Assembly: GCF_002234595.1 (NCBI RefSeq)
Contig: NZ_NMUL01000045.1
Coordinates: 101,830 to 165,829, forward strand
Origin: Amycolatopsis vastitatis
Lineage (GTDB): Bacteria > Actinomycetota > Actinomycetes > Mycobacteriales > Pseudonocardiaceae
Reading direction: 5' to 3'
DNA length: 64,000 nt
The position numbers were made by a program, and so were the translations under genes. Below, in pieces: positions 7,383-15,427 of this stretch. The notes beneath the pieces are model-generated. The model saw only the letters and a list, made by a program, of their open reading frames with translations. It did no database searches and had not been told where the DNA came from. Within the stretch, counting starts at the first letter, position 1. Each line of letters begins with the position of its first letter.

Positions 7383-9295
7383 GCCTTGCTCCCGGGGTGC
7401 GTCTCGAGCTCCGCATCGGTGTAGTACTTCCCGAGTTCGCCGAACTCGAACAGCTCCAGCAGGTCCTGCCGCAGCGGCACCTGCTCCTTCACCGTGACGT
7501 CGATGTCCGGCACGACCGGGTTGTCACCCTCCGAAGCCGCGCACACCAGGAGCTTGTTGCGCCACTCGGCGTCGAGGCCCGGGTAGTCGTCCCGCGTGTG
7601 GCCGCCACGGCTCTCGGTCCGCGTCAACGCGGCTTTCGCGACGCACTCGCTGACCATCAGCATGTTGCGCAGGTCGATCGCGAGGTGCCAGCCCGGGTTG
7701 AACTGCCGGTGCCCCTCCACGGTGACGCGCAGGATCCGCTGCCGCAGCTCGGCCAGCTTCACCAGCGCCTGCTCGATCTCGCCGGCCTTGCGGATGATGC
7801 CGACCAGGTCGTTCATCGACTGCTGCAGCTCGGTGTGCAGGGTGTACGGGTTCTCGGCCGTCGCGCCCTCGGGCGGGTCGAACGGCGCGAGCGCCATCTT
7901 CGCCGCGGCGTCCACATCGGACTCCTCGACCGCCGGCCTGCCGTCGAGACCCATCACGTACTCGGCGGCGCCGAGCCCGGCGCGGCGCCCGAAGACCAGC
8001 AGGTCGGACAGCGAGTTGCCGCCGAGCCGGTTGGACCCGTGCATGCCGCCCGAGCACTCGCCGGCCGCGAACAGGCCGGGCACGCTCGCCGCGGCCGTGT
8101 CCGGGTCGACCTCGATGCCGCCCATGACGTAGTGGCAGGTCGGGCCGACCTCCATCGGCTCCGCGGTGATGTCGACGTCCGCCAGCTCCTTGAACTGGTG
8201 GTACATCGACGGCAGCCGCTTCCGGATCTCCTCGGCGGGAAGCCGGCTGGCGATGTCGAGGAAGACACCGCCGTGCGGGGAGCCGCGGCCCTCCTTGACC
8301 TCGGAGTTGATCGCGCGGGCCACCTCGTCGCGCGGCAGCAGGTCCGGCGTGCGGCGGTTGTTCTCCTGGTCGGAGTACCAGCGGTCGGCTTCGTCTTCGC
8401 TTTCCGCGTACTGGCCCTTGAAGACGTCGGGCACGTACTCGAACATGAACCGCTTGCCGTCGGAGTTCTTGAGCACCCCGCCGTCGCCGCGCACGCCCTC
8501 GGTGACGAGGATGCCCTTGACGCTCGGCGGCCAGACCATCCCGGTCGGGTGGAACTGGACGAACTCCATGTTGATCAGCTTCGCGCCCGCCCGCAGGGCC
8601 AGCGCGTGGCCGTCGCCGGTGTACTCCCACGAGTTCGACGTCACCTTGAACGACTTGCCGATGCCGCCGGTGGCGAGCACGACCGCGGGTGCCTCGAAGA
8701 GGACGAACCGCCCGCTCTCGCGCCAGTAGCCGAACGCGCCGGCGATCCGGCCCTCGGTGGTGAGCAGCTCGGTGACCGTGCACTCGGCGAAGACCTTGAT
8801 CTTCGCTTCGTAGTCCCCGGTCTCGGCGAAGTCCTCCTGCTGCAGCGAGACGATCTTCTGCTGCATCGTGCGGATCAGCTCGAGGCCGGTGCGGTCACCG
8901 ACGTGGGCGAGCCGCGGGTAGGTGTGCCCGCCGAAGTTCCGCTGGCTGATGCGGCCGTCGGCGGTGCGGTCGAACAGCGCGCCGTAGGTCTCGAGCTCCC
9001 AGACGCGGTCGGGTGCCTCCTTGGCGTGCAGCTCGGCCATCCGCCAGTTGTTGAGGAACTTCCCGCCGCGCATGGTGTCGCGGAAGTGCACCTGCCAGTT
9101 GTCGTTCGAGTTCGCGTTGCCCATCGAGGCCGCGCACCCGCCCTCGGCCATCACCGTGTGCGCCTTGCCGAACAGGGACTTGCACACGACCGCGACGCGG
9201 AAGCCGCGTTCGCGCGCCTCGATCACAGCTCGCAGACCGGCGCCACCGGCACCGATCACCACCACGTCGTAGCTGTGCCGTTCGACCTCGGTCAT
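7379..9295 (-). CDS. sdhA: Succinate dehydrogenase flavoprotein subunit
   Basis: 638 residues, ATG 9295. It oxidises succinate to fumarate using covalently bound FAD. The N-terminal dinucleotide fold is VVVIGAGGAGLRA, the FAD-linking His region is KAHTVMAEGGCAA, and the substrate/capping region has HPTG and the R-T-PDLLPRDEVARAI block. The C-terminal helical domain contains ESRGGHTRDDYPG. The length is close to Rv0248c. An AGGTGG lies 11 bases before the start; 61 bases separate it from sdhC. It overlaps sdhB by four bases. Confidence 0.97.
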   Translation of the reverse strand: MTEVERHSYDVVVIGAGGAGLRAVIEARERGFRVAVVCKSLFGKAHTVMAEGGCAASMGNANSNDNWQVHFRDTMRGGKFLNNWRMAELHAKEAPDRVWELETYGALFDRTADGRISQRNFGGHTYPRLAHVGDRTGLELIRTMQQKIVSLQQEDFAETGDYEAKIKVFAECTVTELLTTEGRIAGAFGYWRESGRFVLFEAPAVVLATGGIGKSFKVTSNSWEYTGDGHALALRAGAKLINMEFVQFHPTGMVWPPSVKGILVTEGVRGDGGVLKNSDGKRFMFEYVPDVFKGQYAESEDEADRWYSDQENNRRTPDLLPRDEVARAINSEVKEGRGSPHGGVFLDIASRLPAEEIRKRLPSMYHQFKELADVDITAEPMEVGPTCHYVMGGIEVDPDTAAASVPGLFAAGECSGGMHGSNRLGGNSLSDLLVFGRRAGLGAAEYVMGLDGRPAVEESDVDAAAKMALAPFDPPEGATAENPYTLHTELQQSMNDLVGIIRKAGEIEQALVKLAELRQRILRVTVEGHRQFNPGWHLAIDLRNMLMVSECVAKAALTRTESRGGHTRDDYPGLDAEWRNKLLVCAASEGDNPVVPDIDVTVKEQVPLRQDLLELFEFGELGKYYTDAELETHPGSKA

Positions 9296-9356
9296 GAAGA
9301 GATTCCACCTCGGAACTGGGGACGTCAGTTTTTTGGGAGCACTGTCGGGCGGGGCG

Positions 9357-10181
9357 CTAGTTGACGAATCTCAGATCCGCGATCGCGCCGCTGGCCACGA
9401 GCATGACGTAGAAGTCGGTCAGCACCAGCGTGCCGAGCGTCGTCCAGGCCAGCGTCATGTGGCGGGTGTTGAGCTTCGAGACCTTGGTCCAGATCCAGTA
9501 GCGCACCGGGTGCTTGGAGAAGTGCTTCAGCCTGCCGCCGGTCACGTGCCGGCACGAGTGGCAGGACAGCGTGTAGGCCCAGAGCAGGATCACGTTGGCG
9601 AGCAGGATGATGTTGCCCAGCCCGAACCCGAAGCCGCCGGTCTTGCCGTGGAACGCCGTGATCGCGTCGTAGGTGTTGACCAGCGAGACGATCAGCGCGA
9701 CGTAGAAGAAGTAGCGGTGGACGTTCTGGATGATCAGCGGCAGCCGCGTCTCGCCGGTGTACTTGGCGTGCGGTTCCGCGACGGCGCAGGCGGGCGGGGA
9801 GAACCACACCGACCGGTAGTAGGCCTTGCGGTAGTAGTAGCAGGTCAGGCGGAACCCGAGCAGGAACGGCAGCACGACGAACCCGAGCGGGATCCAGCCG
9901 GGCAGGTCGCCGAACCAGTGGCCGAAGTGGCTCGAGCCCTCGACGCAGGAAGTGGACAGGCAGGGCGAATAGAACGGCGTCAGGTAGTGGTAGTCGGGCA
10001 CCCAGTAGGCGGTGCGCACGAACGACCGGACCGTCGCGTAGACGATGAACGCCGACAGTCCGAGCACGGTCAGCAGCGGCTGGAGCCACCACCGGTCCGT
10101 GCGGAGGGTGCGCTCGGCGATCCGCGCCCGCTTCGGGGCCTGGACGCCGGTGCCGACGCCGTTGTCAGCGGGTGCGCTCAC
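9357..10181 (-). CDS. sdhC: Succinate dehydrogenase membrane anchor, Sdh1 type
   Basis: 274 residues, GTG 10181 overlapping the upstream gene's TGA. Five hydrophobic segments are visible (about residues 35-52, 95-115, 150-170, 188-206, 240-262). It is the single large anchor typical of actinobacterial Sdh1 (Rv0249c is nearly the same length), which passes electrons to menaquinone. In Mycobacterium smegmatis Sdh1 the SdhC subunit was reported to hold a membrane-embedded Rieske-type cluster; here CHSCRH (C207, H208, C210, H212) and the loop SPCLSTSC are candidate ligands. That assignment is inference from residue type and family. Confidence 0.92.
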   Translation of the reverse strand: MSAPADNGVGTGVQAPKRARIAERTLRTDRWWLQPLLTVLGLSAFIVYATVRSFVRTAYWVPDYHYLTPFYSPCLSTSCVEGSSHFGHWFGDLPGWIPLGFVVLPFLLGFRLTCYYYRKAYYRSVWFSPPACAVAEPHAKYTGETRLPLIIQNVHRYFFYVALIVSLVNTYDAITAFHGKTGGFGFGLGNIILLANVILLWAYTLSCHSCRHVTGGRLKHFSKHPVRYWIWTKVSKLNTRHMTLAWTTLGTLVLTDFYVMLVASGAIADLRFVN

Positions 10182-10465
10182 CGCTGGTCGCGCTTGTAGC
10201 CGCCGACGCCTTCGTCATCGGCGCCGTGCCACAGCGCCGGGTCGTAGGGGGTGTCGGGTACCGGGACGCGTTCGGCCGCCTTGGCCTGGGCGGGCACGGC
10301 CGGCGGCACACCGTCGAGATCCGCGGTGTCGATGTCGAGGCGCTCCACGTCGTTGGCGAGCCGGCGCACCGCCGACGCGTCGCCGTAGCGCGAGCGCAGT
10401 GCGCCGACGCACTGCCTGAGCTGGCCGATGGTTCGCCGCAGCTCGGCGATCTCGGAGGTGGACAT
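10178..10465 (-). CDS. Small conserved protein leading the sdh operon (Rv0250c-like)
   Basis: 95 residues. Two ATGs are adjacent (10468 and 10465); GGGAGG ends one base before the first and four bases before the second, so the second is the likelier start. The N-terminal half is a heptad-like helix (IAELRRTIGQLRQCVGALRSRYG), followed by a flexible Pro-rich tail ending DTPYDPALWHGADDE. Its position directly before sdhC, with GTGA overlap, and its size match the conserved hypothetical Rv0250c. It might be an assembly factor or accessory subunit; no function is known to me. Confidence 0.75.
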   Translation of the reverse strand: MSTSEIAELRRTIGQLRQCVGALRSRYGDASAVRRLANDVERLDIDTADLDGVPPAVPAQAKAAERVPVPDTPYDPALWHGADDEGVGGYKRDQR

Positions 10466-10546
10466 CATGCCTCCCGGGTGGTGGTGGGGCCGACAGGGAA
10501 CCGGCCGGGCGATCGCTCGCCCCTACGGCTTTGCCGCGCGTGGTGC

Positions 10547-10566
10547 AGTGTGACAACTAGCACACT
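10547..10566. promoter_or_regulatory. CRP/GlxR-like site between sdh operon and edd
   Basis: AGTGTG-N8-CACACT; the core TGTGA-CAACTA-GCACA (10549-10564) matches the actinobacterial CRP/GlxR consensus TGTGA-N6-TCACA at nine of ten positions. It lies about 85 bases upstream of the sdh operon start and about 155 bases before edd. Confidence 0.5.
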
Positions 10567-10608
10567 AACGGTTCCGGGGGTGATCGGGGTCACGCGGGTC
10601 GATCATCT

Positions 10609-10645
10609 GAATCGATTTTGATTCGGCGTTTTCCCGAGGTACTGT
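10609..10645 (+). promoter_or_regulatory. Promoter and overlapping palindrome of edd-eda
   Basis: TTGATT (10618-10623) and TACTGT (10640-10645) with a 16-base spacer form a reasonable promoter 75 bases before the edd start. GAATC-N6-GATTC (10609-10624) overlaps the -35, as a repressor operator would. Confidence 0.5.
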
Positions 10646-10719
10646 GGCCAGAGTCACGACCCAGAGGCGCCAGCGCTGCCGTCCCGCGGACCACCCCACC
10701 CCGTGATCCGGAGCCGGAC

Positions 10720-12606
10720 ATGAGCCATCCCACCACGCCCCTGCATCCCGTCGTCGCCGAAGTCACCGCTCGCATCGCCGCGCGCAGTGCTGCGACGCGG
10801 TCGGCGTACCTCGACCGCATGACCGCCGCGCACGCCGAAGGCCCGGTCCGCCGTGGTCTCGCGTGCAGCAACCTCGCCCACGGCTTCGCCGCCATGGAAG
10901 GCGCCGACAAGGAAGCGCTGCGGGCCGCGCGCGCCCCCGGCGTCGCGATCGTCTCCTCCTACAACGACATGCTGTCGGCGCACCAGCCGATGCAGGAGTA
11001 CCCGGCCTGGCTGAAGAAGTCCGTGCGTTCCGCCGGCGGTGTCGCCCAGTTCGCCGGCGGCGTCCCGGCCATGTGCGACGGCATCACGCAGGGCCGCGCG
11101 GGCATGGAGCTGTCCCTGTTCAGCCGCGAGGTCATCGCGATGTCGACGGCGATCGCGCTCTCGCACGACATGTTCGACGCCTCGCTGCTGCTCGGGGTGT
11201 GCGACAAGATCGTGCCCGGCCTGCTGATCGGCGCGCTGTCGTTCGGGCATCTCCCGGCGATCCTGGTGCCCGCCGGGCCGATGAACTCCGGGCTGCCGAA
11301 CAAGGAGAAGGCCCGCGTCCGGCAGCTGTACGCCGAAGGCCTCGCGACCCGCGAAGACCTCCTCGACGCCGAAGCGGCGTCGTACCACTCGGCCGGCACC
11401 TGCACGTTCTACGGCACGGCCAACTCGAACCAGATGGTCGTCGAGGTGATGGGCCTGCACCTGCCGGGTGCCAGCTTCGTCCAGCCGGGTTCGTCCTTGC
11501 GTCGCGCGTTGACCGAAGAAGCCGGACGGCGGGTGGTCGCGATCTCGCGCGGCGAGGAGTACACGCCGGTCTCGCGGATCCTCGACGAGAAGGCGTTCGT
11601 CAACGGCGTCATCGCGCTGCTCGCCACGGGCGGCTCGACCAACCACACCATGCACCTGGTCGCCGTCGCCGCGGCCGCGGGCATCGAGCTGAGCTGGGAC
11701 GACTTCTCCGACCTCTCGGCCGTCGTGCCGCTGCTAGCGCGGGTCTACCCCAACGGCAGCGCCGACATCAACCACTTCCATGCTGCCGGCGGCATCCAGT
11801 TCCTGGTCGGCACGCTGCTCGACGCCGGGCTGCTGCACGAAGACGTGCACACGGTGGCCGGGTTCGGGCTGCACCGCTACCGGGCCGAGCCGATCCTGTC
11901 CGACGGCGAGCTGGTCTGGCGCGACGTGCCCACCCGCAGCCTCGACGAGGACGTGCTGCGCCCGGCGTGGCGCCCGTTCGCCGCGGACGGCGGGCTGCGG
12001 ATGGTCGAGGGCAACCTCGGGCGCGCGGTCGTCAAGGTGTCCGCGGTGGCGCCCGAGCACCGCGTCGTCCAGGCGCCGGCGCGGGTGTTCACCACTCAAG
12101 AGGACTTCAAGGCCGCGTTCGAGGCCGGCGAGCTGGACCGGGACGTCGTCGTCGTGCTCCGGCAGCAGGGCCCGCGGGCCAACGGCATGCCGGAGCTGCA
12201 CGGCCTGACGCCGGCGCTGGGCGTGCTGATGGACCGCGGGCACGCCGTGGCGTTGCTCACCGACGGCCGGATGTCAGGCGCGTCGGGCAAGATCCCGGCC
12301 GCGATCCAGGTGACGCCGGAGGCTGCCGCGGGCGGCCTGATCGCCCGCATCGCGGACGGCGACGTCATCCGGCTCGACGCTTCCGCGGGCTCGCTCGACG
12401 TGCTGGTCGGTGACGAAGAACTCGCCCGTCGTGAGCTTGTGGACTCGCCGCCGTCCGAAGCATCCTGGACCGGCACCGGCCGAGAGCTGTTCGCCGCGTT
12501 GCGCCGTGCCGTCGGCCCCGCCGACCAGGGCGCATCCGTGTTCGGCGGTTTGACTCCGGAGCACTTCGGAACGCCCGCTTTCGCAACCCAGGAGGTCGGT
12601 CAGTGA
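10720..12606 (+). CDS. edd: Phosphogluconate dehydratase
   Basis: 628 residues. It converts 6-phosphogluconate to 2-keto-3-deoxy-6-phosphogluconate in the Entner-Doudoroff pathway. It belongs to the IlvD/Edd family: SYNDMLSAHQPMQEYP, VPAMCDGITQGRAGMELSL, LLLGVCDKIVPG and AGTCTFYGTANSNQM supply the [4Fe-4S]-binding cysteines and the substrate loop; LLATGGSTNHTMHL and DGRMSGASGKIPAAI near the C-terminus are family blocks. The length is right for Edd (about 600-630) and longer than IlvD. ATG 10720 is preceded by a weak GGAG; the chain starts conventionally at MSHPTT. The stop overlaps eda. Confidence 0.95.
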   Translation: MSHPTTPLHPVVAEVTARIAARSAATRSAYLDRMTAAHAEGPVRRGLACSNLAHGFAAMEGADKEALRAARAPGVAIVSSYNDMLSAHQPMQEYPAWLKKSVRSAGGVAQFAGGVPAMCDGITQGRAGMELSLFSREVIAMSTAIALSHDMFDASLLLGVCDKIVPGLLIGALSFGHLPAILVPAGPMNSGLPNKEKARVRQLYAEGLATREDLLDAEAASYHSAGTCTFYGTANSNQMVVEVMGLHLPGASFVQPGSSLRRALTEEAGRRVVAISRGEEYTPVSRILDEKAFVNGVIALLATGGSTNHTMHLVAVAAAAGIELSWDDFSDLSAVVPLLARVYPNGSADINHFHAAGGIQFLVGTLLDAGLLHEDVHTVAGFGLHRYRAEPILSDGELVWRDVPTRSLDEDVLRPAWRPFAADGGLRMVEGNLGRAVVKVSAVAPEHRVVQAPARVFTTQEDFKAAFEAGELDRDVVVVLRQQGPRANGMPELHGLTPALGVLMDRGHAVALLTDGRMSGASGKIPAAIQVTPEAAAGGLIARIADGDVIRLDASAGSLDVLVGDEELARRELVDSPPSEASWTGTGRELFAALRRAVGPADQGASVFGGLTPEHFGTPAFATQEVGQ

Positions 12607-13223
12607 CCACCGGTCAGGACCTGCTCGAGCTGTCCCCCGTGATGCCCGTCGTGGTGATCGACGACGCCGCCGACGCGGTGCCCACGGCGCGGGCCCTGCT
12701 CGCCGGCGGGATCGGGGTCATCGAGCTGACCCTGCGCACCCCGGCCGCGTTGTCGGCGATCGAGCGCGTCGCCGCCGAGGTGCCGGACATCGTCATCGGC
12801 GCGGGCACCGTCGTCTCGCCGGACCAGGCGAAGCAGGCGGCCGACGCGGGCGCGAAGTTCCTCGTGACACCGGGCTGCACGGACGCGGTCGTCGACGCGT
12901 GCTTCGAGTCCGGGCTGCCGTTCCTGCCCGGCGCGAGCACGGTGTCCGAGGCGATGCGGCTGGCCGAACGCGGCCTGTCGGCGCTGAAGTTCTTCCCGGC
13001 GGAGGCGTCCGGCGGCGTCGCGTACCTGAAGTCGATCGCGGGCCCGCTGCCTTCGCTCAAGTTCTGCCCGACCGGCGGGATCACGGTGGCTTCGGCGCCG
13101 TCCTACCTGGCGCTGCCGAACGTCGGCTGCATCGGCGGCTCCTGGCTGACGCCGAAATCCGCGGTGGCGGCGGGTGATTTCGCCGCGATCGAAAAGCTGG
13201 CCGCGGAAGCCGCGAAGCTGTAG
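12603..13223 (+). CDS. eda: KDPG aldolase
   Basis: 206 residues. GTG 12603 overlaps the edd TGA (GTGA), so edd and eda are translationally coupled and complete the Entner-Doudoroff split of KDPG into pyruvate and glyceraldehyde-3-phosphate. The class I aldolase residues are present: general-base Glu41 in GVIELTLRT, the Schiff-base Lys129 in LKFFPAE, and the phosphate loop CPTGGI and IGGSWL. Length equals typical Eda. A perfect palindrome terminator follows. Confidence 0.96.
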   Translation: MTTGQDLLELSPVMPVVVIDDAADAVPTARALLAGGIGVIELTLRTPAALSAIERVAAEVPDIVIGAGTVVSPDQAKQAADAGAKFLVTPGCTDAVVDACFESGLPFLPGASTVSEAMRLAERGLSALKFFPAEASGGVAYLKSIAGPLPSLKFCPTGGITVASAPSYLALPNVGCIGGSWLTPKSAVAAGDFAAIEKLAAEAAKL

Positions 13224-13282
13224 CGCAGATCACCCCGGGCGCCAACCCCGCCCGAACGGCCGAACAAAACGTCCGCATTCCG

Positions 13283-13316
13283 GGAGCACCGTTCCAGCGC
13301 GCTGGAACGGTGCTCC
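13283..13316 (+). terminator. Perfect 34-bp palindrome after eda
   Basis: GGAGCACCGTTCCAGCG followed directly by its reverse complement; it can fold into a long hairpin with a minimal loop, 60 bases after the eda stop. No U tract, as is usual for actinomycete terminators. Confidence 0.7.
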
Positions 13317-13410
13317 GAGCGGGTGTGGCGGCGGTCATGGATTCCGCCGAATGTGCCGGTGAACGGGCCAATTGCGCTGTGGTGAGTGATTTACCGGCCT
13401 GTTATCGTTC

Positions 13411-13434
13411 CTCCTCGCTGTTTCGAGCGAGGAG
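13411..13434 (+). promoter_or_regulatory. Hairpin sequestering the SD of the PEP/pyruvate-binding gene
   Basis: CTCCTCGCT (13411-13419) pairs perfectly with AGCGAGGAG (13426-13434) around a 6-base loop. The 3' arm contains the AGGAG ribosome-binding site of the GTG start at 13440, so folding would hide it. Confidence 0.55.
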
Positions 13435-13439
13435 AACCG

Positions 13440-15407
13440 GTGTCCCTGACCAGCGTGGTCGCCCCCAGCCCCGAGTCCGTCGCCGCCCTGGTCGGCGAGC
13501 GGCTTTCCCTGTCCGCCCTCCACCAGCTGGGCGGCACCCTCGGCGGCTATTCCTTCGTCAAGGTCGTGGTGGACCGCGAGAATTCTGTCATCCACTTCCT
13601 GAACGACGCGCGCCATTCCTTCCACGCGATCTATATCGGCGAGGAGATCCTCGGCGTGCCAGGAGAACGGGTGCGCGCCGAGATCGATTCGTACAACGAG
13701 GCCTTCTACCACGCGCCGGACCGGCGGTTCCTGCTCGGTATTCTCGCGCTGCACCCGCAGCTGCTTTCGCTGGAAACGGTCGAGGTCGACACGATGCCGG
13801 CCGAGCTGATCCGCGAGTTCCACGCCTTCGTCGCGCAGTACGTCGACCCGGCGCTGCCGCTGCTGTTCAAACCGGCCAACCAGCTGCAGGAACGGCTCGT
13901 CCGGGAGATCCCGGCGAGCGAGCTGCCCCGCGTCTTCGCGCACGAACTGTTCTCCACGGCGCCGTTCGTGGCGCTGAACCCGGGCACGGTCACGGGACGG
14001 CTGCGCGCGTTCCGCACCGAAGCCGAGTACCGGGCCGCGACGCTGGATTGGACCGACATCATCGTGATGGACCGGGTGCCCGACGACATCCCGCGCCTGT
14101 CGGGCATCGTCAACGCCCGGCACACGACGCCGTTGTCGCACACCAACGTCCTCGCCACCGGCTGGCAGATCCCGAACGCCGTCCAGCTCGACGTCCTGGC
14201 CGAGATCGACCGCCGTGGGCTCGACGGCAAGTGGGTCGAGTACACAGTGGACAGTCAGGCGTCGTCGATCTCCTTGACCGAGGTGGCGGCCCCCGCCGAA
14301 GCGGCGCCGCCGTCCTGGTACGCCCAGCGTGTCACCCTCGAGGAGCCGGAGGCCGGCCACAACCCGATCGTGAACCTCACCCGGCTGCGCGCGTCCGACC
14401 GGCACCGCTACGGCACCAAGGCGGCCAACCTCGGCGAGCTGCACCACGTCCTGGCGAACGGTTCGCAGCGGCTGCTCGGCTTCTACCAGGTGCCGCGGCC
14501 GCCGCGGGACAACCTGCTGCCGTACCTGGCCCGGCTGCTGGACGTCGCCCCGGAGGCCGACCTGGCCGCGGCGGCCCACCGCCTGCTCGACGAGCACATC
14601 CGCGTGCCGCGCGGCGTCGCGCTGCCGTTCTCGCTGCAGCGGCGGTTCCTGGAGTCGTCGCCGCGGATCCAGCAGGCCATCGGCAAGCTGAAGATGGCCC
14701 TGGAGCTGGACGCGCGGGAGATCGAACCCCTGTGCGTCGAGCTGCAGGGCCTGATCCGGTCGGCGCGCCTGCCGGGCGCGCTCGCCGGCGAAATCGACTC
14801 CGCGCTCGTGTCGCAGCTGGCCGGGGTGCGGGCGTTCGTGGTGCGCAGCTCGTCGAACGCCGAAGACCTCGCCGGGTTCTCGGCCGCCGGGATCTACGAG
14901 TCGATCAACCACGTCACCACCGCCGAGCGGATCTTCGCCAGCGTCAAGGAAGTCTGGGCTTCGCTGGTGTCGGTGCGCAGCGTGCGGCTGCGCCACCAGG
15001 CCGGGATCTCCCTCGACGAGTGCTTCATGGGCGTCGTGATCCAGGAACAGGTCTCGGCGGACTTCGGCGGGGTGCTGGTGACGACGAACCCGATGAACCG
15101 CGCGGACTTCCGCTCGGTGTACGTCAACGTGTCGCCGGAGGTCACCGACGTCGTCGACGGTTCGGCGTTGCCGATGCAGTACCTGTACTCGACGGTCGAG
15201 GGCGGCGGCCGCACGGTGTCGCTCGGCGACGCGGCCGCGGACCTCGACGAGCGGGCCCACGAGCAGCTGCAGCGGCTCGCCGTCGCCGGCCGCCTGCTGC
15301 AGGGCCACTTCTCGCCCGACTACACCTTCGAATCACCGGTGGACGTCGAGTGGCTCGCCGACCGCGACCACGTCCACCTCGTCCAGCTGCGCCCCTATTC
15401 GGCCTGA
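13440..15407 (+). CDS. PEP/pyruvate-binding (dikinase-like) protein with phosphohistidine domain before the ATP-grasp domain
   Basis: 655 residues from GTG 13440, set by AGGAG five bases upstream. Residues 1-170 are an unassigned N-terminal domain. Residues about 205-260 resemble the swivelling phosphohistidine domain (SGIVNARHTTPLSHTNVLA; His228 and His234, the latter in the PLSH position). The C-terminal half is the PPDK-type ATP-binding domain: KAANLGEL (about 326), VRSSSNAEDLAGFSAAG (about 468), QEQVSADFGGVLVTTNP (about 535) and HLVQLRPYS at the end. The order is reversed from PpsA/PPDK and rifampin phosphotransferase, and resembles alpha-glucan water dikinase. Substrate unknown. It is followed after 20 bases by an MFS transporter, so both may handle the same small molecule. 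Confidence 0.8.
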   Translation: MSLTSVVAPSPESVAALVGERLSLSALHQLGGTLGGYSFVKVVVDRENSVIHFLNDARHSFHAIYIGEEILGVPGERVRAEIDSYNEAFYHAPDRRFLLGILALHPQLLSLETVEVDTMPAELIREFHAFVAQYVDPALPLLFKPANQLQERLVREIPASELPRVFAHELFSTAPFVALNPGTVTGRLRAFRTEAEYRAATLDWTDIIVMDRVPDDIPRLSGIVNARHTTPLSHTNVLATGWQIPNAVQLDVLAEIDRRGLDGKWVEYTVDSQASSISLTEVAAPAEAAPPSWYAQRVTLEEPEAGHNPIVNLTRLRASDRHRYGTKAANLGELHHVLANGSQRLLGFYQVPRPPRDNLLPYLARLLDVAPEADLAAAAHRLLDEHIRVPRGVALPFSLQRRFLESSPRIQQAIGKLKMALELDAREIEPLCVELQGLIRSARLPGALAGEIDSALVSQLAGVRAFVVRSSSNAEDLAGFSAAGIYESINHVTTAERIFASVKEVWASLVSVRSVRLRHQAGISLDECFMGVVIQEQVSADFGGVLVTTNPMNRADFRSVYVNVSPEVTDVVDGSALPMQYLYSTVEGGGRTVSLGDAAADLDERAHEQLQRLAVAGRLLQGHFSPDYTFESPVDVEWLADRDHVHLVQLRPYSA

Positions 15408-15427
15408 CCTTCCCGGGAGACACGACC

